From: Anaerohabitans sp036788095
GTDB lineage: Bacteria; Zhuqueibacterota; Zhuqueibacteria; Residuimicrobiales; Residuimicrobiaceae
Assembly (NCBI GenBank): GCA_036788095.1
Contig: DAIQOA010000075.1
Location: 1 to 19,596, forward strand
Direction: 5' to 3'
DNA length: 19,596 nucleotides
Shown: positions 14,201 to 19,596 of the stretch, in pieces
Layout: the number at the start of each line of letters is the position of its first letter
Position numbering within the stretch: position 1 is the first letter of the stretch
Position numbers and translations under genes: made by a program
Notes under the pieces: model-generated
What the model was told of the DNA's origin: nothing
Seen by the model: only the letters and a program-made list of their open reading frames with translations
Databases searched by the model: none

Positions 14201-17200
14201 TCGTCCGGTGAACTGGTCGACGATCATGACCGCCTTGTGTCCCTTTTGTCCGCCCATCCGCCGGACCTCATTTTCCTCCAGGCTTTTGACCACATAATCG
14301 ATGTCGCGGTGATAGAGCGTATAGGCGCGCAGGAGTTGCGAGATGTTCTGCACCCGTTCTTCGATCTGGGTGTATCCCCGCCACAATCCATCGCGCTGGC
14401 TGTCCAGCAGACGACGCGGCAATCGTTCAAAATGAAGCCGGCACCATGCGTCGATCTCCTCCGGATGAATCACGCTGTTGGGGGCATGGGCTTTATAGAT
14501 CAGATCGTTCATCTCGCGTTCATCAAGGAGAAATCCTTTGCCGCGCAGGTGCGCTTTCTCCCGGACGAGCAGCGCGTCCGCCTCCTGTTTGCTGTTAACT
14601 TTTTTCGCCGTCAAACGTAAAATCTCTTCGCGCAGACGCTGCCATTCCTGCTGGTAGCTGAAGAAGGGCAACTGGTCCAGCAGCCGGGCCCGCAAGCCCT
14701 TTTGCAGGCCGGTCGGTTTTCCCTCGTTATCGAAGAGAAAGATGGAATCCCGATCCACCTCCGAGTCCTGCACCAACTCCAGGAAACGCGCGGCCATGCG
14801 GTTGCGCTGTTCGGATTCCGCCAGCACATTGCGCAATCCGGTATCGGACCATCCCTTGATCTTGCGCCCAGAGTCTTCGGCATCCAGAATGAAATAGCGG
14901 CGCAGATGACGCAGACGATCCGCTTCGCCCCACTCCTCCCTATCCGGCAGGGTGAGGATGACCTCCATAACCCGCTGCAGACGGTCCACCTCTTCGAATT
15001 TGCGCGACCAACTGGCCGGCGGCTCCGCCTCGACGGCTGAAAAAGCCCCGAATAGAAACTCGTCCATCGCCAACCGCAGGGCGACGTCGTTATCCTGACT
15101 TCCTGACTTGTACTGCTGGCGCCATTCGCTGATTTTTTTGCGCATGAGATCGAACGGGGCGCCCAGCAAACGGTCCAATTCCTGATCAGTCAGTCCGATG
15201 ATCCGGTCTCGTCCGTCGCGCCTAAAGATGCTCTCATCCTGCAGATCCTGGCCCAAGCGGAGGACCAGCGCTTTGGTCTGATCGCCAAAATCGGAAGCCA
15301 GATTTCTGGCCAAATCGGTCAGATCCAAGCCCCACTCCGGTTCGATGCGGTCGGAACGGGTTCGCTGGATCTGGATAAAAAAGCGGTCGGACGGCCGCAG
15401 CTGCATCATCCCTTCCAGGGTGGTCTCCAGCCCTTCGACGGCGATCACGCGGCCGGTGTAATCGAAATCCCCCTGCTTGAGCGTATGGTCCAAAAGCTCT
15501 TGAATATGCCGATCCCGTTCCTCAACGATGGTGCGGTCCGGCAGGATGTACAGATCGGGATTGCCGCCCAGCATGGCGATGCGGCCTTTTTCAGAAATGT
15601 GTTTCGGATACGCGCCCTTGTCCGAGAATTCAAAGTAATCGAGATTCTTTTGCGCGGCCGCGGCAGCGCTCTCCGGTGCGCCTGACCGCCCTTCGGCCGG
15701 ACGCAACAGCGCAGCCATCTGATTGATCACCGGGATCAGAAACGGGTCGCCGCCGTGCCGCATGGCCAAAATGGCCCATTCGCCCTCCGGCTTGACCGCC
15801 GCGGCCAGGCCGGTCTGTTTTTCCCAATCAAAGAAGCGGCTGCGCACATCCCGTTTCGCCGCCTGGGTCGCGGAATCTTCATCGCCCTGGTGGTCGGCGA
15901 GCCGGTTGAAAAGTTGGTCCACCGCGGCGGCGATCTCCGCGCCCACGGTTTGAGAGAGAAACGCCCGGCCTTCTTCGGTTAATCCGTCGACCAACCGTTC
16001 GGGCGCTTCGGTAAAATGATAAAAGGCGCGGGCTGCGGCCTGCCGATCCTGCTTTTTCGACTGCATCCGGCCGGCGATTTCCGTCGACAGCTCTTTGAGC
16101 CGGCCGCTCACTTTTTGAATGGCGCTCCATTCCTCTTCGTCGGCCTCGCCGTTTCCTTTGCACAGCGCGATATACCCGTCGACGGAAAGGCCGTTGCAGG
16201 CGCCGGTCAACGTATCCTGGGTGAAAAACCGGCGGCTGTTCTTTTGTTCGGTGATTCGTCCCAGCTGCTCGTCCAATTCATCGAGCATGCGGATTTTATA
16301 CACGATATCCTGATCGCGGCCGCCGGATAAAAAGATGCGGCCTTTTTCCGTGATATCCACTACATGGCTTTTTTCATCGATGGTGTAATAGAGCTCACCG
16401 TCGACCTTGCCCATCTCTTTGTTGATCTCGTATTCGCCCTGCAGCTTTTCGATCAGCTTTTTAACCCAGAACTCGGAGGTCAGCAGTTCGAGCAGCTTGG
16501 CGTTTTTCGGGTCGCCGCGGTGCACGCGCATCAGGGCCATGCCGGCCTCGGTTTCATCCTTTTCCAGCAGCTCTTTGCCGCGACCGAACAGCTCCTCCAC
16601 CAGTTCCTGCTGCTTGCGGTAGAGATTGGCGACCACCGGCTTGAGTTCGTTGTAAATATTGGGGGGCGCGCCCACGGCGCCGGAGATGATCAAAGGCGTG
16701 CGCGCTTCGTCGATCAACACGCTATCCACTTCGTCTACGATCGCATAATACAGGGGACGCTGCACCACGGACCAGACATCCACGCTCATATTATCGCGCA
16801 GATAATCGAATCCGAATTCATTGTTGGTGCCATAGGTGATGTCGGCATTGTAGACCTGACGCCTTTCCGGCGGATCCAACTCGTTGTGCAGCGCCTTGGT
16901 GGTCAGGCCGAGGAACTCGTAGATCTTGCCCATCCACTCGCAGTCGCGCTGGGCCAGATAATCGTTCACCGTGACCAGATGGGCGCCCTTTCCAGCCAGG
17001 GCGTTCAAATAGAGCGGCATGGTGGCCACCAGCGTTTTTCCTTCGCCGGTGGCCATCTCGGCGATTTTACCTTCATGCAGGATGATGCCGCCGATCAATT
17101 GCACGTCGTACGGCACCATGTTCCATTCCACCTCTTGGCCGCGGACCATCCACTTTTTGCCCAGCAGCCGGCGGCAGGTCTCTTTCACCACGGCGAACGC

Positions 17201-17407
17201 TTCCGGCAAAAGATCATCGGTGGTTTCTCCCATCCGTAAACGGTAGCGGAATTCCGGAGTTTTGGCCTTGAGCTCTTCGTCCGTGAGGTTTTGATAGGAT
17301 TCGGCCAGCTGGTTGATCTTTTGCACAACGGGCTTGAGCCGTTTGACCTCGCGGTCGTTGCTGGTGCCGCCGAAAAATTTTGCAAAAATATTTTCAATGT
17401 TAGCCAT
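11210..17407 (-). CDS. secA: Giant preprotein translocase ATPase SecA (~2065 aa, two large insertions)
   Basis: SecA drives unfolded preproteins through SecYEG using ATP. From the ATG at 17405-17407 (AAAGG nine bases upstream; the frame also opens at a TTG three codons earlier) the product has 2065 residues, against about 800-1100 in the family. Numbering from this ATG, NBD1 has Walker A MATGEGKT (118-125), DEVD (225-228) and DEARTPLIISG (233-243). It resumes after insertion 1 with VDQFTGRLMPGRR (1063-1075) and AGMTGTAETE (1115-1124). NBD2 has ATNMAGRGTDI (1249-1259) and RQLRGRSGRQGDPG (1286-1299). The helical scaffold, including IDENWRQHLNGIDELREG (1925-1942), and the SEC-C zinc tail CPCGSGKKYKQCC (2049-2061) are present. 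Insertion 1 (about 365-1017) lies in the PPXD and insertion 2 (about 1388-1908) in the helical wing. No stop or frameshift interrupts it, so it should be active. Confidence 0.95.
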   Translation of the reverse strand: MANIENIFAKFFGGTSNDREVKRLKPVVQKINQLAESYQNLTDEELKAKTPEFRYRLRMGETTDDLLPEAFAVVKETCRRLLGKKWMVRGQEVEWNMVPYDVQLIGGIILHEGKIAEMATGEGKTLVATMPLYLNALAGKGAHLVTVNDYLAQRDCEWMGKIYEFLGLTTKALHNELDPPERRQVYNADITYGTNNEFGFDYLRDNMSVDVWSVVQRPLYYAIVDEVDSVLIDEARTPLIISGAVGAPPNIYNELKPVVANLYRKQQELVEELFGRGKELLEKDETEAGMALMRVHRGDPKNAKLLELLTSEFWVKKLIEKLQGEYEINKEMGKVDGELYYTIDEKSHVVDITEKGRIFLSGGRDQDIVYKIRMLDELDEQLGRITEQKNSRRFFTQDTLTGACNGLSVDGYIALCKGNGEADEEEWSAIQKVSGRLKELSTEIAGRMQSKKQDRQAAARAFYHFTEAPERLVDGLTEEGRAFLSQTVGAEIAAAVDQLFNRLADHQGDEDSATQAAKRDVRSRFFDWEKQTGLAAAVKPEGEWAILAMRHGGDPFLIPVINQMAALLRPAEGRSGAPESAAAAAQKNLDYFEFSDKGAYPKHISEKGRIAMLGGNPDLYILPDRTIVEERDRHIQELLDHTLKQGDFDYTGRVIAVEGLETTLEGMMQLRPSDRFFIQIQRTRSDRIEPEWGLDLTDLARNLASDFGDQTKALVLRLGQDLQDESIFRRDGRDRIIGLTDQELDRLLGAPFDLMRKKISEWRQQYKSGSQDNDVALRLAMDEFLFGAFSAVEAEPPASWSRKFEEVDRLQRVMEVILTLPDREEWGEADRLRHLRRYFILDAEDSGRKIKGWSDTGLRNVLAESEQRNRMAARFLELVQDSEVDRDSIFLFDNEGKPTGLQKGLRARLLDQLPFFSYQQEWQRLREEILRLTAKKVNSKQEADALLVREKAHLRGKGFLLDEREMNDLIYKAHAPNSVIHPEEIDAWCRLHFERLPRRLLDSQRDGLWRGYTQIEERVQNISQLLRAYTLYHRDIDYVVKSLEENEVRRMGGQKGHKAVMIVDQFTGRLMPGRRFSDGLHEALEAKEGVEVQAESQTLATITIQNFFRLYKKLAGMTGTAETERQEFFSTYKLEVVVIPTNRQVIRDDENDVIFRTKKEKYAAIIDEALAMHEQGRPVLVGTVSVDVSQRLSEMLTQRGVPIANWLKKGDVNQEITSGRFHTVLNAKYHRQEAEIVAKAGSPGMITIATNMAGRGTDIKLPPEVVAKGGLHIIGSEKHEARRIDRQLRGRSGRQGDPGSSRFYLSLEDDLMRLFGSDRITTMMSRLGPMEEGERIEHPLITKSIERAQKKVEERNFEIRKSLLEYDTVLNEQRKIIYKRRQNLLGFAEAEDFVASKAKRFFNEEEERSEWNLEKMVQTLTGFFGRTPDFTAEELEGQKAEEIKERVLEWVQEQLQEAYEMNALQLRHRLLGFCRMEELIAELVRLKIRLHHAGTRDTSRWNLDGIRYEMNRIFDASPDWLRKDAGLGTADEVEARLIDWAKKNYADHQDLYQQALDVALFRGLEVAGLGDALLAGLMMIHLSPAVSPASWNTEEFLHDLQRILGARPDIGVNELRTIRRTKIQEHVRGWMEEPLHRLPEEQLRHRVIGLFSSLSFAQAAVYAVIPVDGEEAAVELEPAQKQTLTRLFGDDLWKDGETGNNDEPPVWKKLADRALRLHGEKLRRQLEAYQEAMVARATIEECVEAVVGVVASGIITQPSPLEDKRKQLGDAIESMLSQRPERMIPENANAAEQAAFVKDLTAWALALYRHYADREERFRQEALSREILRDSISLMIDDVIYASISSALEGEEELTPQSLRRLEADCRLLFRQAPRLSDEGDRLMNPNDAMTQLSEWAQGLYQKRIQEIGLDLTARYERYYVLEKIDENWRQHLNGIDELREGIGLRGYGQKDPLLEYKGEAYQMFVKMIDRMNREVVSTLFRVFDVGGELEEQQLRRAEPRNYMATHSQVEIFKQGQAAPQAASPSPATPAGRTAPIVKAISIGRNDPCPCGSGKKYKQCCGKNL
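12368..13177 (-). repeat. Three tandem 90-residue repeats in the SecA helical wing domain
   Basis: Within insertion 2, three protein repeats begin at Trp1411, Trp1501 and Trp1591 (SecA numbering from the ATG), exactly 90 residues apart. Ungapped alignment keeps WN at positions 1-2, PD at 18-19 and W at 40 in all three. The first lines read WNLEKMVQTLTGFFGRTPD, WNLDGIRYEMNRIFDASPD and WNTEEFLHDLQRILGARPD. Copies 1 and 3 also share LRHRLLGF/LRHRVIGLF later in the unit. The unit resembles the single W-D-x-x-G-L helical-wing segment of ordinary SecA. Protein identity is low, so the duplications are old. Confidence 0.8.
14357..16315 (-). repeat. PPXD insertion of SecA with degenerate hairpin-like repeats
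   Basis: SecA residues about 365-1017 (from the ATG) lie where ordinary SecA has only 30-80 residues between the PPXD end and the return to NBD1 (NISQLLRAYTLYHRDIDYVV, 1021-1040). A motif of two aromatic residues followed 16-17 residues later by a glycine recurs. Examples are the native YYTI...ITEKGRIFL (340-361), then RFFT...LSVDGYIAL (393-415), YHFT...LTEEGRAFL (463-484), RFFD...VKPEGEWAI (524-546) and YFEF...ISEKGRIAM (591-612). Weaker copies follow up to about 965. The native copy lies just upstream of the insertion. The rest is charged and helical. No foreign domain was recognised. Confidence 0.55.
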
Positions 17408-17451
17408 AGGTCTCAACCTTTATAGTGATATCCGGTTTGTGGCGCCGCTCG

Positions 17452-17479
17452 CAAAAATAAAGCGCCGGGATCGGCGCTT
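17452..17479 (-). terminator. Intrinsic terminator between nusB and secA
   Basis: A perfect 8-bp stem, AAGCGCCG (17460-17467) with CGGCGCTT (17472-17479), has a four-base loop. On the minus strand it runs straight into TTTATTTTTG. It lies 85 bases past the nusB stop and about 45 bases before the secA ATG. It should end the recJ-ilvE-nusB transcript or attenuate read-through into secA. No convincing secA promoter could be picked out in the short stretch after it. Confidence 0.75.
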
Positions 17480-17564
17480 GATCACCTGCCTCAGTGTGGC
17501 CGGCGGGTTGCGTGCACCCGCGTGGAGAAACGTGCGAGCGCGGTCCATGACGAGCCGGTTTGGC

Positions 17565-18107
17565 TCAGGGGTGCGGTTTCTCCTCCGGCTCATCGGCGCC
17601 GTCATCCAGTCCGCGGCCTACTTTAACCAACTGCCGGCGCTCTTTCAAATCCAACAGCACGGAATCGAGAATGCCGTTGACGAAACGGCTGCTCTGTTCG
17701 GTGCTGTAGGATTTACTCAATTCGATGGCCTCATCGATGGACACTTTGGGGGGGATATCCCAAAAGTGCAGAAACTCGCAGATCGCCATGCGCAGGATGA
17801 TCCGGTCCACGATGGCGATCCGTTCGAAATCCCAATTGACGGCGAATTTTCGAATATAGTCGTCGATCTCGACGCGGTGCTCGTGGGTCTTTTCAACCTG
17901 CAGACGCACGAACGCTCTGACCGGCTCCTCCTCCCGGTGGAGTATAAAGAGATCCTGTATCACTTTATCGACCGAATTGCCGGAAAGTTCCAGCGCGTAC
18001 AGCCCCTGCAGGGCCAATTCGCGCGCCTTGCGTCGCGAACCCGAGGTGGTCTCTAAACCGTCCTCATCGCCGGCAAACCGCTCATCGGACGAAATCATGC
18101 CAGCCAT
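17565..18107 (-). CDS. nusB: Transcription antitermination factor NusB
   Basis: NusB binds BoxA RNA with NusE (S10) and promotes antitermination of rRNA transcription. The 180-residue product has the all-helical family pattern: SRRKARELALQGLYALELSG (24-43), ERIAIVDRIILRMAICEFLH (95-114) and IPPKVSIDEAIELSKSY (118-134), then STEQSSRFVNGILDSVLLDL (135-154). The first 23 residues and the acidic tail extend beyond the core. The ATG at 18105-18107 lies inside the end of ilvE (26-base overlap); a second ATG three codons later (18096-18098) is equally possible, and neither has a strong ribosome binding site. The frame is open far upstream, but that part is the antisense-free overlap with ilvE. Overlap implies co-expression with ilvE. 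A terminator follows. Confidence 0.94.
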   Translation of the reverse strand: MAGMISSDERFAGDEDGLETTSGSRRKARELALQGLYALELSGNSVDKVIQDLFILHREEEPVRAFVRLQVEKTHEHRVEIDDYIRKFAVNWDFERIAIVDRIILRMAICEFLHFWDIPPKVSIDEAIELSKSYSTEQSSRFVNGILDSVLLDLKERRQLVKVGRGLDDGADEPEEKPHP

Positions 18108-19008
18108 AGCGATCTTGACATTTTCCGTAGATATGTTCAAAATAACGCGATTGAATTTTCTCCGTAATCGGACCGCGCCGGCCGGCGCCGACGGTGTAAT
18201 GGTCCACCGAGCGCACGGGCGACACCTCGGCCGCGGTTCCGGTGAAAAAGATCTCATCCGCTAGATAGAGCATCTCTCGCGGAATCACCGTCTCCACCAC
18301 CTCCAGCCCCATCTCCCGGATCAAGGTCATCACGCACTGGCGGGTGATGCCCGGCAGAATGCTGTTGGCCAGCAACGGCGTATAGAGAACGCCGTCGCGC
18401 ACCAGAAAGACATTTTCCCCCGAGCCTTCGCTGACGTTGCCGTTCACATCCAGGGCAATGGCTTCTGAAAAACCGTTCGCCATGGCCTCCATTTTCATCA
18501 ATTGCGAGTTCATGTAATTCGACCCGGCTTTGGCCATGGAGGGCATGGTGTTGGGCGCGAGCCGATTCCAGGAAGAGACACAGATATCCACCCCCTGGGT
18601 GATCGCCTCCTCGCCGAGATAGCGGCCCCAATTGAGGGCGGCCACCACCACATCCACCGGACACTTGCTGGGATCCACGCCCAGCGTGTTGTAACCGCGA
18701 AAAACCAGCGGACGGAGATACCCTGACTGGAGCTGATTGACCTTGATCACTTGCCGGCAGGCCTCCATAATCTCATCCTGTGAGAACGGGATGCCGATGC
18801 GGTAAATGTGCGCTGAATCGAATAAACGGCGGATATGGTCGCGCAAACGGAAAATGCTCGGTCCCTGAGGGGTCTCGTAGCAGCGAATGCCCTCAAAAAC
18901 GCTCGAACCATAGCTGACCACATGGGAGAGCACGTGAATCTTGGCGTCCATCCATGGGATGAGCTGGCCGTTCATCCATAATTTGCCCTTTTCATCTTTC
19001 GGGTCCAT
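18082..19008 (-). CDS. ilvE: Branched-chain amino acid aminotransferase
   Basis: IlvE is a PLP fold-type IV enzyme that makes the last step of valine, leucine and isoleucine synthesis by transamination with glutamate. The 308-residue product has the family length and motifs: the start WMNGQLIPWMDAKIHVLSH (11-29), SYGSSVFEGIRCY (32-44), the PLP lysine in SMAKAGSNYMNSQL (Lys160), EAIALDVNGNVSEGSGENVF (182-201), LPGITR (218-223) and FFTGTAAEVSPVRSVD (254-269). The ATG at 19006-19008 is chosen because AAGGAG lies seven bases upstream; the frame stays open 40 codons further but without family resemblance. It follows recJ by 67 bases and overlaps nusB. The mix of recombination, amino-acid and antitermination genes gives no pathway link. 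Confidence 0.96.
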   Translation of the reverse strand: MDPKDEKGKLWMNGQLIPWMDAKIHVLSHVVSYGSSVFEGIRCYETPQGPSIFRLRDHIRRLFDSAHIYRIGIPFSQDEIMEACRQVIKVNQLQSGYLRPLVFRGYNTLGVDPSKCPVDVVVAALNWGRYLGEEAITQGVDICVSSWNRLAPNTMPSMAKAGSNYMNSQLMKMEAMANGFSEAIALDVNGNVSEGSGENVFLVRDGVLYTPLLANSILPGITRQCVMTLIREMGLEVVETVIPREMLYLADEIFFTGTAAEVSPVRSVDHYTVGAGRRGPITEKIQSRYFEHIYGKCQDRYGWHDFVR

Positions 19009-19075
19009 GCTTAAACTCCTTTTGCCTCGTTGGTACACAGCTTGTGGGGACCGCGGCCGTGCAGGGCCGTCCGGT

Positions 19076-19596
19076 TCAACGAATGTCCTTGGCGCGCAGT
19101 TGAATGACTTTGCGCCCCATCCACTCATTTTCTTCGATCACGTAAGCCAAGTCCAGGTTGTTCTCGCCGGAACGAACGCGATAGGCAAGCTCGCCCATGC
19201 CAAAACCGATGACGTCGAACACCTGATCAGACTGACGGACTTTGAACTTTAAATGATTGGCGCCCACCAGGGTGGGAGTGCCGACAACCTGCAAATTCTT
19301 GCTGACGAAAACCGGCCGCATGTTGTGCGGCCCAAAGGGCGCAAAAAAACGAAGCAATTTCAGAAACATCGCATCGATTTCCGCCAGCGAGATCTCTGCA
19401 TCGATGGTCAGCCTCGGCACCAGCTGTTCTCCCACCAGCCGGCTCGCGGCGATCTCTTCAAAACGCTGCTTAAAGGCTGGAATGCGTTCTTCGCTGATCG
19501 ACAGGCCCGCGGCGTATTTATGGCCGCCGTACGCCAGCAGCAGATCCTCGCAGCCTTTCAGGGCATCATGAAGATCAAAGCCCTCGATGCTGCGCG
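19076..19596 (-). CDS. recJ: Single-stranded-DNA exonuclease RecJ, C-terminal part (5' end outside window)
   Basis: RecJ is a 5'-3' single-strand DNA exonuclease of the DHH family used in recombination and mismatch repair. The visible 172 residues begin mid-gene with RSIEGFDLHDALKGCEDLLL and the DHHA1 motif YGGHKYAAGLSI, which lines the nucleotide site. The C-terminal OB-fold-like domain follows, including LLRFFAPFGPHNMRPVF, LKFKVRQSDQVFDVIGFGMG and the final IQLRAKDIR. The frame is open to the window edge; the GTG at 19433-19435 is internal and not a start. The DHH catalytic half is not in view. It is the first visible gene of the unit leading to ilvE and nusB. Confidence 0.93.
   Translation of the reverse strand, partial: RSIEGFDLHDALKGCEDLLLAYGGHKYAAGLSISEERIPAFKQRFEEIAASRLVGEQLVPRLTIDAEISLAEIDAMFLKLLRFFAPFGPHNMRPVFVSKNLQVVGTPTLVGANHLKFKVRQSDQVFDVIGFGMGELAYRVRSGENNLDLAYVIEENEWMGRKVIQLRAKDIR

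Noticed and set aside
11174..17239. Many long plus-strand frames opposite secA (for example 12074-12913, 13094-13843, 16364-17239)
   Set aside because: They mirror the GC-rich codon pattern of secA. None has recognisable motifs and the minus-strand SecA is certain.

Overview
This window looks like ordinary bacterial chromosome, moderately GC-rich and densely packed. Almost everything is on the minus strand except one transporter gene. Most genes are housekeeping genes in recognisable operon order: recJ-ilvE-nusB, then secA, then smg-topA-like-xerC-hpf-hprK-PTS EIIA-EIIB, and a separate unit ending in proS and era. HPr kinase with mannose-family PTS parts, short HPF, archaeal-type ProRS, and a SecA of Bacteroidetes-like architecture with a SEC-C tail suggest a Gram-negative lineage of the FCB superphylum or a nearby candidate phylum (KSB1/Calditrichota-like). 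That placement is inference from gene content and is weak. There is no tRNA, rRNA, CRISPR array or complete mobile element.

Layout in transcription order on the minus strand, from the right edge: the C-terminal part of RecJ (cut by the window end), branched-chain aminotransferase IlvE, and NusB, which overlaps ilvE. A strong intrinsic terminator at about 17452-17479 separates these from secA. secA runs from 17407 to 11210 and encodes about 2065 residues, roughly twice the family norm. Five bases past its stop lies a good sigma70-type promoter for smg (DUF494). smg is followed by a shortened topoisomerase I homologue, xerC, hpf, hprK and two PTS proteins. Two hairpin/T-tract signals (5821-5872 and 5659-5695) close the unit. 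Convergent to it, on the plus strand, is a sodium:solute symporter gene. Divergent from the symporter, a second minus-strand unit holds a 14-cysteine orphan protein, proS, a small Cys-rich orphan, era and the first codons of another gene.

The two most unusual things are in the middle. First, SecA keeps all motor motifs but carries about 600 extra residues inside the preprotein-crosslinking domain and about 400 inside the helical wing domain. Both look built from repeats of the local SecA sequence, and the wing-domain copies are spaced exactly 90 residues apart. Second, the gene in the conserved topA position between smg and xerC encodes a TopA relative with no Toprim domain and no catalytic tyrosine, but with three intact C-terminal zinc ribbons. 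This suggests a topoisomerase scaffold retained for DNA binding or another task. The PTS proteins also lack a permease, HPr and enzyme I nearby, so a regulatory role is likely.
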